DNA of 64,000 nt from Pseudomonas resinovorans NBRC 106553. Its GTDB lineage: Bacteria > Pseudomonadota > Gammaproteobacteria > Pseudomonadales > Pseudomonadaceae. Below are positions 24,722 to 33,165 of this stretch, piece by piece (position 1 is the stretch's first letter; each line of letters begins with the position of its first letter). The stretch is from positions 5,208,001 to 5,272,000 of the forward strand of contig NC_021499.1 of the NCBI RefSeq assembly GCF_000412695.1. The letters are read 5' to 3'. The notes under the pieces are model-generated. The model was not told the origin of the DNA. It ran no database searches and saw nothing but the letters and a program-made list of their open reading frames with translations. The position numbers and the translations under genes are program-made.

Positions 24722-25525
24722 ATGGACCCGCGCCAACGCTGTCTAGCCTGCCTCGAACGCGACCCACCGGCGATGCTGGAGGCGGCCCTGTGGGTCGCCG
24801 CCGAGCATGACCCACGGCTGGACCCGGAACGGGTGTTGCGGGATTTCGGCGGCCTGCTGCAACTGGTGGCCGCCGGCCTGCCGAACCTGCCGCCGGTCGA
24901 ACTGGCCCAGCCCCTGCTGCGGCGCATGAACGAGCTGGACTTCCACGAAGACGACGACACGCCCCTGCGCCCGCGTGCGGCGCTGCTGCCCCAGGTACTG
25001 GAACGCCGCCGTGGTCAGCCGTTGTCCCTGGCGCTGCTGGCCCTGGAACTGGCCGCGCGGCTGGGCATTCCCCTGGTCGGGGTGAACTTTCCCGGCCACT
25101 TCCTGCTGCGCGTACCGGGGGCCGACCACCTGCTCGACCCCTGCAGTGGCCGGCGGCTGTACACCCGGGACTGCCGCGACATGGTGATGCGCTCGCTGGG
25201 GCCGCAGACGGAGCTGCAGGCCGTGCATCTGCAAACCGCCAGCCCCCAGGAGATGATCCAGCGGCTGTCGCGCAACCTGCGCGTGCTGCACCAGGAAGCC
25301 GGCGAGTACCTGGCGGCGCTGAAGGATGCCGAGCGCGTGCTGGTGCTCGGCACGCCAGGCATGCACGACCACCTCGCCCGCGCCGATATCTACCAGCGCC
25401 TGGACTGCCCGCAGGCGGAGCGCTACGACCTGGAGCGCGCCCTGCTGCTCTGCGACGACCCGGCCCAGCACCTGCATTTGGCCCAGCGGCTGCGCCGGCT
25501 GGGACATGTGCAACCGCTGCACTAA
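24722..25525 (+). CDS. SirB1/transglutaminase-like protein with TPR tail
   Basis: A 267-aa protein of the SirB1 family. An N-terminal transglutaminase-like domain (about 60-170; RRGQPLSLALLALELAARLGIPLVGVNFPGHFLLRV) is followed by a tetratricopeptide-like region (about 195-260; HQEAGEYLAALKDAERVLVLGTPGMHDHLARADIYQRL). No catalytic Cys is obvious, in line with the family, whose role is unknown. The ATG is preceded by GGAGAG. It stands alone, diverging from leucine dehydrogenase and converging on the LuxR gene, with only 7 bases between the stops. Confidence 0.85.
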   Translation: MDPRQRCLACLERDPPAMLEAALWVAAEHDPRLDPERVLRDFGGLLQLVAAGLPNLPPVELAQPLLRRMNELDFHEDDDTPLRPRAALLPQVLERRRGQPLSLALLALELAARLGIPLVGVNFPGHFLLRVPGADHLLDPCSGRRLYTRDCRDMVMRSLGPQTELQAVHLQTASPQEMIQRLSRNLRVLHQEAGEYLAALKDAERVLVLGTPGMHDHLARADIYQRLDCPQAERYDLERALLLCDDPAQHLHLAQRLRRLGHVQPLH

Positions 25526-25532
25526 CGACGCG

Positions 25533-28079
25533 TTACATCAGCCCCAGGGATTTAGCATGGGCAACCGCCTGGGTGCGCCGCTTGACCCCCAGCTTGCCGT
25601 TGATCCGGCGGGCATGGGTCTTCACCGTGTGCAAGGAGATGAACAGGCGCTCGGCGATCTCGTGGTTGGAACAGCCCAGGGCGATCAGGCCGAGCACTTC
25701 CAGTTCGCGCTGGCTGAGCGGACCGGCGCCGCCTTCCGTCGGCTCGTCCTCTTCCTCCATGCCGAGCGCCCGGAGCATCGCCGGCTGGCGCAACCGCAGC
25801 TCGCGCAGCGGCTGCTGCAGACTGGATTGCGCCGCCAGGACCAGGCCATCGCGCATCAAGGCCCCGGCCCTGGGCAGATCGCCGGCGAGGAACTCGCATT
25901 CGGCCAGTGCCAGGTGGATCTCCACCTCCAGCGCCGGCATGCCGGCCTCTCGGGCCTTGTGCAGTTGCCCGAGCAGGCGCTGCCGGGCATTGAACACTTC
26001 GCCCTCATAGACCTCGGCCAGCGCCAGCTGCCACTCGATACGCGGGATCAGGTCGAGGGTGGCCGGGGGCGCCTGCACCGCGTGCTCGCCACGGAAGTGC
26101 TTGAGCACCCGCAGCAGGGCCTGGCGGGCCTGGCCGGCGCGCCCCTGCATCAGCAGCAGGCTGCTGCTGACCTGCAACAACACCGCGCGGTAGACCCGCT
26201 CGGGGATATGGCGGATCTGCATCAGGCGCTCGGCTTCACGCAGGCGATCGAAGGCCGAGTCGAAGGCCCGCTGGTTGGCGTCCAGCACCGCCAGGCCGAG
26301 GTAGCCGTAGAGGGCGCGGTAGTCGCCACAGCTGCGGGCCTCCTGCAGCCCGTAGTGATAATGCTCGCGGGCCTCGTCGTCGCGACCCCGGCGCAACGCC
26401 AGGCGCCCGCGCCGCAGGGCCAGGCGGCCGAGCAAGGGGCCGGCCAGGCGCGACTGGCTGGCGAGGAACTCCTGGACGCGTTCGAGCAGGGCGTCGGCGC
26501 GCAGCAAGGCGCCACGGTGTTCGAGTATCTGCGCATGATCCAGCTCCAGGAACGCCTCCAGCAGCAGGCTGCCCCGGCTGCGCGCCAGCAGCAGCGCTTC
26601 GCGGTTGAGGCTCTGGGCGATGTCCAGCTGGCCCCCCAGCAGCGCCTGCTGGGTCAGGCCCGAATAGCAGACCAGGTTCTGTTCCCAGGCTGCATCGGGC
26701 AGCGCATCGAGCGACTCGCGCAAGTGCAGCTGGGCACCAGGAGCATCGCCCTGCAGGTGCGCCAGCATGCCGTACTGGGCCTGCCAGTAGGCCACCAGCT
26801 CGCGCTGCCGTTCGGCATCCGGCTGGGGCAGGAAGCGTGATTGCCCGGCGATGCAGGTGGCCGCCTCGTCCAACTGCCCAGCGAACATCAAGGCGCCGGC
26901 CAGCAGCCGCAGGCAGTGGGGCGACACCTGCAACAGGTCGCGGTCGACCTCTCGGTTCAGGCGCAGCAGCAAGGCGACGTTGCGCCCCTGGAACAGATGC
27001 TCGACGCCCATATGCTGCAGCAGGCTGACCGCGGCCTCCGGTTGCCTGGCCTCCAGGGCGTGCTCGATGGCGGCCTGCCAGTCCCCCTCGGCCGCGAACC
27101 ATTGGCAGGCGCGCAGGTGCCAGCCACGCCCGGCCTGGATATCGCGGGTGCGAATCTGCCGGGCCAGCGGAACGAAGATGCGGAACCAGCCGGGGTGCTC
27201 GGCCAGGGGTTCGATGAAGCAGCCCAGCGTCTGCAGGTTGCGCAGCAACGGCGCGCCCTCGCCAACGCCGAACAGGTGCTCGCAAAGGGGCGCATTGAAG
27301 CGCGGCAGATGGACCAGCGCGCGCCAGGCTGCCGCCTGGTCGGCACTGAGGAGGGCGAACAGTTCGTGTTCGAGGTAGGCGGCCAGGGTGGCCGACGGGC
27401 CAAAGCCATCGCCGGGTTCGGCAATGCCCCAGTCGGCCGGTTCCAGCAAGGCCATGCGCAGGCCCGCGCACCAGCCGCCGGTGCTCTTGAACAGGCGACA
27501 GGCGACATCGCCGGCGCCATCCAGGTACGACTGCTGGAGCAGTTGTTCCAGTTCGCCGTGGTCGAACGCCAGGGATTCGGCGTCCAGCTCCAGCAGTTCG
27601 CCGTCTATCAGCAGGCGCGGCAGGTTACAGGCGGGACGCCGCCGGCCGCTGATCCACCAGCTCAGCGCCGGGCTGCCGGCACTGAGCAGGCGATCCAGGC
27701 AGGCATCCAGCTCGGCGCTGGCCTGGCGGCAGTAATCGTCCAGCACCAGCCAGACCGGCTGGTCCCAGAGCGCCAGCGCCTGGAGCAGGCCCTCCTCGTT
27801 CCGCTCTGCGATACCCAGGACGTCCGCCAGCAAGGCGCAGAAGCCGACCACCGCCGGGTTGCCGCCACCCAGCGGCAGCCAGCGCACCTGGGTACCGTCC
27901 GGGCAACGCCGCACGCACTCGGTCAGCAGCACGCTCTTGCCGCTGCCGGCCGGGGCGCAGAGCAGGCGCAGGCGCGCCGTGGACTCGACCAGGCGGTCGC
28001 TGAGGCGGGGGCGGGAAACGTGCAACGACGGCAGGCGTGGCAGGTGGGCGGGGGTTTCGAAGCGGGTCATGACAGACAT
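25533..28079 (-). CDS. LuxR-family ATP-dependent regulator, MalT/AlkS-like
   Basis: A large transcription activator, 848 aa. The N-terminal STAND-type ATPase has Walker A CAPAGSGKSV (about 41-50). A long helical TPR-like sensor region follows (about 350-760), and a C-terminal LuxR helix-turn-helix (LSQRELEVLGLIALGCSNHEIAERLFISLHTVKTH) ends the protein. The ATG chosen has AAGG upstream. It lies downstream of the DUF1329-DUF1302 pair on the same strand, as in P. aeruginosa, and is the likely activator of those genes in response to a hydrophobic carbon source. Confidence 0.92.
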   Translation of the reverse strand: MSVMTRFETPAHLPRLPSLHVSRPRLSDRLVESTARLRLLCAPAGSGKSVLLTECVRRCPDGTQVRWLPLGGGNPAVVGFCALLADVLGIAERNEEGLLQALALWDQPVWLVLDDYCRQASAELDACLDRLLSAGSPALSWWISGRRRPACNLPRLLIDGELLELDAESLAFDHGELEQLLQQSYLDGAGDVACRLFKSTGGWCAGLRMALLEPADWGIAEPGDGFGPSATLAAYLEHELFALLSADQAAAWRALVHLPRFNAPLCEHLFGVGEGAPLLRNLQTLGCFIEPLAEHPGWFRIFVPLARQIRTRDIQAGRGWHLRACQWFAAEGDWQAAIEHALEARQPEAAVSLLQHMGVEHLFQGRNVALLLRLNREVDRDLLQVSPHCLRLLAGALMFAGQLDEAATCIAGQSRFLPQPDAERQRELVAYWQAQYGMLAHLQGDAPGAQLHLRESLDALPDAAWEQNLVCYSGLTQQALLGGQLDIAQSLNREALLLARSRGSLLLEAFLELDHAQILEHRGALLRADALLERVQEFLASQSRLAGPLLGRLALRRGRLALRRGRDDEAREHYHYGLQEARSCGDYRALYGYLGLAVLDANQRAFDSAFDRLREAERLMQIRHIPERVYRAVLLQVSSSLLLMQGRAGQARQALLRVLKHFRGEHAVQAPPATLDLIPRIEWQLALAEVYEGEVFNARQRLLGQLHKAREAGMPALEVEIHLALAECEFLAGDLPRAGALMRDGLVLAAQSSLQQPLRELRLRQPAMLRALGMEEEDEPTEGGAGPLSQRELEVLGLIALGCSNHEIAERLFISLHTVKTHARRINGKLGVKRRTQAVAHAKSLGLM

Positions 28080-28245
28080 TGCGGCATGCCTTCTTTCTTG
28101 TTCGAGCAGCGTGGGGCCACACCCTAGGCCTCTACGCCGGTCTTTATGAAGGATCATTCAGAAGCCTGATTCGTTGCCATAAAATATGGGCTTCGCGGAT
28201 GGGCGATTCTAGGTGATAGCGTTTTGGCTCCCAGCCTGTGGACAC
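28080..28245. other. Promoter region of the LuxR gene
   Basis: About 165 bases with moderately AT-rich stretches (for example TTCATAAAGACCGG... read on the minus strand). No protein-coding signal is seen. Beyond it begins the dispersed structured repeat, so no gene lies between 28080 and 28739. Confidence 0.5.
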
Positions 28246-28615
28246 TTCCCTCTCCCCCGCCCCTCTCCGATCGCGGCCCGCCCAGAGGGCGAGGGGTGAC
28301 TCGCGCCGGCGAGGGGCAGACAACTCTGATGCCCATACCGGCCTGAAATGAAACTGAGAGGATCACGCCGCGCCAACCGCCCCTTCAGGAGGCCGAGCGT
28401 AATCGTTGCAGAGGGGGACGAGCGGCATGGATGCCGCGAGAGGCGCGCAGGGCCATGGATGGCCCTTCGCGCCGTGCCCCCGGAGCGACGATGCAGCGAG
28501 GGGAGTTTGGCGAAGCCAAACCCGGATGTCGGGGCAAGCCCTTTGCTTCCTTTGGGTGGTGCGGCATTCCGACGACTGCCAAAGGAAGTCGCCCGGGTGG
28601 GCGAAACAGAAACCC
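28246..28615 (+). ncRNA. Dispersed multi-hairpin element, copy 1 (candidate structured RNA)
   Basis: Closely similar to 55365-55758. The core folds into consecutive hairpins: GCGGCAT/ATGCCGC (28422-28437); GGCGCG-CAGGGCCAT / ATGGCCCTT-CGCGCC (28443-28474); GTTTGGC-GAA-GCCAAAC (28505-28521); CTTCCTTTGG/CCAAAGGAAG (28546-28588); TCGCCC-GGGT-GGGCGA (28589-28604). Between the two copies, paired bases change together: a T-A pair becomes C-G in the third hairpin and a G-C pair becomes C-G in the second. Open frames occur in several frames on both strands but none has a convincing ribosome site. The strand of any transcript is not proven; plus is chosen because the element runs the same way in both copies. 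Confidence 0.6.
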
Positions 28616-28654
28616 TAAGCACACTCAGAAAAGAGCTGAGCAACCGATCCCCAG

Positions 28655-28682
28655 CAAAAAAAACGCGGCCCCGTAGGGCCGC
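28655..28682 (-). terminator. Intrinsic terminator of the DUF1302-DUF1329 unit
   Basis: The stem GCGGCCC/GGGCCGC with loop CGTA is followed, on the minus strand, by a run of eight or nine T. It lies about 58 bases after the DUF1329 stop. Confidence 0.85.
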
Positions 28683-28739
28683 CTGAATCAGGGTGTTGCA
28701 ACCATGGGAGCAGCACGCGCACCTGCCGGTGCGCAGGAC

Positions 28740-30113
28740 TCAACGTACGCCCGCGTTCCGCAGCGCCGCCGGGGTGTAGTCCGGAGCCTTGCCGACGAAG
28801 CCGAACTCGAAGCTGTGTTTCTCTTCGTTCTTCATGCCCAGGGCCAGGTAGCGACCGGCGATGATGTCGTACAGGGCTTCGAGGGTGTAGGCCGGTACCT
28901 GGTTGTTGTAGTAGTACTGCTGGTGACCCTCGGCGACGCGCCAGAGCTGGCCACGGCCGTCGTAGTGGTCCACCAGCGCCACCTGCCAGCTGTCTTCGTC
29001 GATGTACATGTGGCGCTTGGCGTAGATGTGACGCTCGCCGGGCTTGACCGTGGCCACCACTTCCCAGACGCGGTGCAGCTCATAGCGGGTCAGGTCCTGG
29101 TTGATGTGGCCGGCCTTGATCACGTCGTCGTACTTGAGCGACGGCGAGTCCAGCTTGTAGCTGTTGTAGGGGATGTACATCTCCTTCTTGCCCACCAGCT
29201 TCCAGTCGTAGCGATCCGGGGCGCCGGAGAACATGTCGAAGTTGTCGGAGGTACGCAGGCCGTCGGCGGCGGTGCCGGGGCCGTCGTAGGCCACCTGCGG
29301 GGCGCGACGCACGCGGCGCTGGCCGGCATTGTAGATCCACGCCAGGCGCGGCTCCTTGACCTGGTCCAGGGTCTCGTGGACCAGCAGTACGTTACCCGCC
29401 AGGCGCGACGGCGCGGTGACCTGCTGCTTGAAGAAGAGCAGCACGTTCGCGCCCTTGTCGGACGCCAGGTCCGGCATCTCCTGGGGCACGGCCACTTCTT
29501 CCTCGAAGCGGATCGGGGTGAAGGAACCGTTCACCTGGGGCGTGGCCTGGGTGATGATCCGGCGCAGGTTGCCGCCGCGATAGCGGGTGACGTGGTTCCA
29601 GATCACTTCGACGCCATTCTTCGGGATCGGGAAGGCGTAGTAGCGGCTGTCGGCGAAGTTGGCCAGGCCGTTGCCGTCGTTGATCGGCTGGACGTTGAGC
29701 GCGCTTTTCTTCGCCGCCTCGTTCACCGCCTCGGGCACCGCCACGGTGCGGTGGGTCGGGTAGACCGGGATCTTGTAGGTGTCGGGGTAGCGTTTGAACA
29801 TCGCCACCTGGCCGTCGGAGAGCTTGTCCTTGTATTGCTCGACGTTGGCCGCGGTGATGGTGAACAGCGGCTTCTCGTTGGCGAAGGGGTCGGCGAGGAA
29901 GCCCTTGGCATCCACCGCCCCGGCGTTCCTGGCCAAGCCACCGGTCCAGGCGGGAATGCTGCCGTCGGCGTTACCGGCCATCTCCGCGCCCAACGGGGTC
30001 AGGCTGGTGCCCAGCTTGGCCGCGTCCACGGCGGTTACCGCAGCCATCACGTTGGCGGCCAGCAGGCTCAGGGCCAGGGCGCCGCATTGCAGAATCGTCT
30101 TGCGCATCATCAT
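28740..30113 (-). CDS. DUF1329 outer-membrane-associated lipoprotein-like protein (LolB/LppX-like fold)
   Basis: A secreted protein of about 457 aa with a signal peptide (MRKTILQCGALALSLLAANVMAA). The mature part has DUF1329 features, including AAKLGTSLTPLGAEMAGNADGSIPAWTGGL near the N-terminus and RRAPQVAYDGPGTAADGLR. Three ATG codons in a row make the start uncertain by two residues. The gene begins 14 bases after the DUF1302 stop. DUF1302/DUF1329 pairs are thought to move hydrophobic substrates or lipids across the envelope with RND partners; no RND gene lies in the window. Probably activated by the adjacent LuxR protein. Confidence 0.88.
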   Translation of the reverse strand: MMMRKTILQCGALALSLLAANVMAAVTAVDAAKLGTSLTPLGAEMAGNADGSIPAWTGGLARNAGAVDAKGFLADPFANEKPLFTITAANVEQYKDKLSDGQVAMFKRYPDTYKIPVYPTHRTVAVPEAVNEAAKKSALNVQPINDGNGLANFADSRYYAFPIPKNGVEVIWNHVTRYRGGNLRRIITQATPQVNGSFTPIRFEEEVAVPQEMPDLASDKGANVLLFFKQQVTAPSRLAGNVLLVHETLDQVKEPRLAWIYNAGQRRVRRAPQVAYDGPGTAADGLRTSDNFDMFSGAPDRYDWKLVGKKEMYIPYNSYKLDSPSLKYDDVIKAGHINQDLTRYELHRVWEVVATVKPGERHIYAKRHMYIDEDSWQVALVDHYDGRGQLWRVAEGHQQYYYNNQVPAYTLEALYDIIAGRYLALGMKNEEKHSFEFGFVGKAPDYTPAALRNAGVR

Positions 30114-30127
30114 GTTCCCCCTGCTAC

Positions 30128-31924
30128 TCAGAAGTTCACGCCGAAGCTGAGCGCGAGGAAATCGCGATCGACCAGGGTGTTGTATTTGCCACCGAAGAAG
30201 TCGGTGTAACTGAGACTCGCGGTGTAGGTGTTCTGGTAATCGGCATCGACGCCGACGCTGAGCGCCTTGGCGCCTTCGTTGAACAGGCCGTTGGGACCGT
30301 AGCCGTCGACGTCGTGGGACCAGGCGAGGTTCGGCCGCAGGTTGATGCCTGCGATGGCGTTGCTGTAGTCGAGAATGGCGCGGGTGCGGTAGCCCCAGGA
30401 GGTGCTGGTGACGAAGCCGTGGGTATCGCCGTTGAAGCCGTAGGCGCCGAACACCGAGTCGCGGCCGTAGCGCAGCTTGCTGGTGGACTCCAGGCCGCCC
30501 ACGCGGGTCACACCCACCTCGCCCACCAGGGTCAGGCGGTCGGCGCCCAGTACCTGGTCGAAGAAGTGCGTCAGGGTGGTCTGGGCCTGGGTGATTTCCT
30601 TGCGGTTGTAGCCGGTGTTGTCGGCACCCGGACGGGTGGCGATCGGGGAAGCCGCGCCGCCCACCAGCGGGTTGACCAGGGCCAGGGTCAGGTCGGTGGT
30701 GTTGATCTGCACCGGCGCGTTCGGCCGGTAGCTGACCTCGCCGCTCCAGGCCGTGCCGGTGGGCAGGGTGGTGGAGAAGCTCAGGCCGTAGAGCTGGATG
30801 TTCTCGGGGTATTCCAGGAAGTACTGGCCGTTGCCGAGCGCCACGCTCTGCGCCAGGCCGGCACCGGAGCCGGGGACGATGCCGTTGGCGGCGCCAATGA
30901 TGCCTGGCATGGCCGCGAAGGTGGCCTGGCTGGCGGTGATGGTGCCCACGATTGGCGTGCGGCTGTGGTAGTTCATGAAGTAGGCGGCGTACTCGGTCTC
31001 GTCGCCGAGCCAACGCAGCGCCGCGCCCCACTGCCCGGAGTCGCGGGCATCACGGTCGCTGGCGCGGTGCACGATCACCCCCTCGGAGGTCACGTCGAAG
31101 CCCTGGCCGAAGGCGGCGGCGATCGGCTCCAGCGGCGCGATGGCCGGGGAGCCCACGGTGTAGCCGGTATCGCAGCCGTCGGCGGCGACGTCGGAGGTGG
31201 CGAAGAAGGTGCCGCAGTTATCCAGTACCGTCTGGTCCCACTCGATCTGGTAGAAGGCTTCGGCCGACAGGTTGTCGGTCAGGCTCTGGGACACATAGAA
31301 CATGTTGACCGGGATCAGGCCTTCCTTGATCTCGGAGCCCGGACGGCGGAACGCGGCCACGTCGACCGGGTTGATCGAGTTGATGCTGTTGCCGATGAAG
31401 GTGCTCTCACCCCAGCTCACCACCTGCTTGCCCAGGCGCACGTTGCCCGGCAGGTCGGCGATGTCGTAGTTGTGGTAGACGAAGGCGTCGAGGAATTGCG
31501 CGCCACGGGACTTGGCGCCTTCCTTGCGGCCGCTGTCGTCGATGGGCTTGAACGGGCGGTTCTCGTCCTTGAGCTCGAAGTCGTACCAGTACTTGCCACG
31601 GACGAACACGCCGGTGTCGCCGTACTTGAGTTCGAGGTCGTGGATACCCTTGAAGATCTTCGAGAAGGTTTCGCCCTTCTTGAAGTTCAGGCGGCCATCG
31701 TCACCGGTCGACGACTGTCCCCGGCCGCCGTTGTTGACGCTGATCAGGTCCGGATCGGCGGAGCGCATCGACCAGCTCGCGCCGACCGACAGCGAGGAGT
31801 CGAACTGCCCCTCGATCTCGCCGATGTTGAAATTGACGGCATGTGCCTGGGCGGCAAACCCCATGGCGACTGCGATGGCCAGCGCGTGCGGCCGGAAAAC
31901 TGCGCGCATTGTTGTTTTTGTCAT
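30128..31924 (-). CDS. DUF1302 outer-membrane beta-barrel protein
   Basis: A predicted outer-membrane protein of 598 aa with a signal peptide (MTKTTMRAVFRPHALAIAVAMGFAAQAHA). The mature N-terminus VNFNIGEIEGQFDSSLSVGASWSMRSAD is the DUF1302 hallmark, and GKQVVSWGESTFIGNSINSINP is a conserved internal segment. The C-terminus ends in a beta-strand with terminal Phe (FLALSFGVNF), as barrel-assembly signals do. AGGA lies about 8 bases before the chosen ATG. First gene of the DUF1302-DUF1329 operon. Likely takes part in import or envelope handling of a hydrophobic compound. Confidence 0.9.
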   Translation of the reverse strand: MTKTTMRAVFRPHALAIAVAMGFAAQAHAVNFNIGEIEGQFDSSLSVGASWSMRSADPDLISVNNGGRGQSSTGDDGRLNFKKGETFSKIFKGIHDLELKYGDTGVFVRGKYWYDFELKDENRPFKPIDDSGRKEGAKSRGAQFLDAFVYHNYDIADLPGNVRLGKQVVSWGESTFIGNSINSINPVDVAAFRRPGSEIKEGLIPVNMFYVSQSLTDNLSAEAFYQIEWDQTVLDNCGTFFATSDVAADGCDTGYTVGSPAIAPLEPIAAAFGQGFDVTSEGVIVHRASDRDARDSGQWGAALRWLGDETEYAAYFMNYHSRTPIVGTITASQATFAAMPGIIGAANGIVPGSGAGLAQSVALGNGQYFLEYPENIQLYGLSFSTTLPTGTAWSGEVSYRPNAPVQINTTDLTLALVNPLVGGAASPIATRPGADNTGYNRKEITQAQTTLTHFFDQVLGADRLTLVGEVGVTRVGGLESTSKLRYGRDSVFGAYGFNGDTHGFVTSTSWGYRTRAILDYSNAIAGINLRPNLAWSHDVDGYGPNGLFNEGAKALSVGVDADYQNTYTASLSYTDFFGGKYNTLVDRDFLALSFGVNF

Positions 31925-32172
31925 GCGGCTTTCCTGGTTGGTGAAGGAGGACCACACCCTAACCAGTCACACCTGAAGGCGATAAGCGCACCAAGGAGGG
32001 ATTCATTCTGTAGCTCGAAAGAGTGAATCGACGCTCTAGAATGATCACTTGCACCCCACCATCGGCGCCCTGCATGCCGCATTATCGAAACCGTGGATGG
32101 AGCCTTCGCCCGTGACTACCTCCCGGGCACGGGCTGAGGCATCCTGAGCGCCTATCACGACCCTGATCGACC

Positions 32173-32955
32173 ATGACGACAGCCGATTTCCTCCCCGACC
32201 CGCAAACCGCAGCCACCCGCGAGGTGGTGATGCGTTACCACCTGAGCTGGAAACACCGCGACATCGACGCGGTGCTGGCGCTCTATCACCCCGAGGTGGA
32301 ATACAACGATTTCTTCCAGAGCCGCTGCCTGCACCTTGCGGAACTCGGGGACTACGTGCGGGCGACCATGCCCACCGGCCCCGATGATTTCCTCGTGCAC
32401 AACGACCGTATCCGGGTGGACGGCGATACCGCGTTCATCCAGTACAGCCTGCGCGTGGGCCAGGGCGGTACCTTTCGTACCAGCGAGGCGATCACGGTGC
32501 GCGACGGCCTGATCTGGCGCATCAACGAGTACGCGCTGCTGACCCGGGACAGCCCCGCCCGCGACGGCCAGACCCGACGACCGGCGGCGAGCCGGCTGGG
32601 TCTTTCCGCGCGGCAGATGGGCCTGCTGGCCCGCGACATCGAGGAATACTTCCAGCGCTCCCAGCCCTACCTCGATCCGGCCCTGGACCTGCACCAGGTG
32701 GCCAGCGCCACCGGTTACACCCGCAACCAGATTTCCTACCTGCTGAACCAGATGCTCGGGCAGAGCTTCTACCAGTACGTCAACCAGGCTCGCCTGCAGC
32801 ACCTGCTCAAGCTGCTGGACGTCGCCCAGGCGCCGGTACGCATCGACGAACTGGCGTTCACCGCCGGCTTCAATTCCCTCTCGGCCTTCTACCGCTGCTT
32901 CCGCCAGCACACCGGGCTCTCGCCCAAGGCGTACCTCACGCAACGGCAGGGGTAG
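32173..32955 (+). CDS. AraC-family regulator with N-terminal NTF2/SnoaL-like domain
   Basis: A 260-aa protein with an unusual layout. Residues about 12-125 look like an NTF2/SnoaL fold (REVVMRYHLSWKHRDIDAVLALYHPEVEYNDFF; ITVRDGLIWRINEY). Residues about 155-258 are an AraC double helix-turn-helix (DLHQVASATGYTRNQISYLLNQMLGQSFYQYVNQ; IDELAFTAGFNSLSAFYRCFRQHTGLSPKAY). The NTF2-like part presumably binds a small ligand. It lies upstream of the gamma-glutamylputrescine-oxidase-like gene on the same strand, separated by REP palindromes, and may regulate it or the divergent DUF1302 genes. Confidence 0.85.
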   Translation: MTTADFLPDPQTAATREVVMRYHLSWKHRDIDAVLALYHPEVEYNDFFQSRCLHLAELGDYVRATMPTGPDDFLVHNDRIRVDGDTAFIQYSLRVGQGGTFRTSEAITVRDGLIWRINEYALLTRDSPARDGQTRRPAASRLGLSARQMGLLARDIEEYFQRSQPYLDPALDLHQVASATGYTRNQISYLLNQMLGQSFYQYVNQARLQHLLKLLDVAQAPVRIDELAFTAGFNSLSAFYRCFRQHTGLSPKAYLTQRQG

Positions 32956-32958
32956 ACC

Positions 32959-33067
32959 GTAGGATGGGTTGAGGACCGTAGGATGGGTTGAGCTTGCGAT
33001 ACCCATCGATCCGGACCGCATGGGTATCGCTCCGCTCAACGGAACGCCGCCCGACCCATCCTACGAA
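32959..33067. repeat. REP-like palindrome with partial tandem duplication
   Basis: CCGTAGGATGGGTTGAG is present twice in a row (from 32959 and 32978), followed by the inner GATACCCATC/ATGGGTATC pair and the right arm CCCATCCTACG. The right side carries a short insertion (GAACGCCGCCC). Same family as 20088-20158. Confidence 0.8.
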
Positions 33068-33165
33068 CGCTGCCCCGCATTCCCAGCGTGCCCGCGCACA
33101 CGACAAGCGTTCCGCCAACCACTAGCCTTGCCGGCCATAACAACCTTTTTACCGGGGACTCGCCT

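Noticed and set aside
25533-28157. Longer start for the LuxR regulator at 28157
   Set aside because: The extra 26 residues show no conservation pattern, and the internal ATG at 28079 has an AAGG site at good spacing.
28348-28686. Short proteins in several frames in the 28.3-28.6 kb repeat (and 55.4-55.9 kb)
   Set aside because: Differences between the two copies follow base pairing in hairpins rather than codon positions; no consistent ribosome site; frames are open on both strands because of composition.
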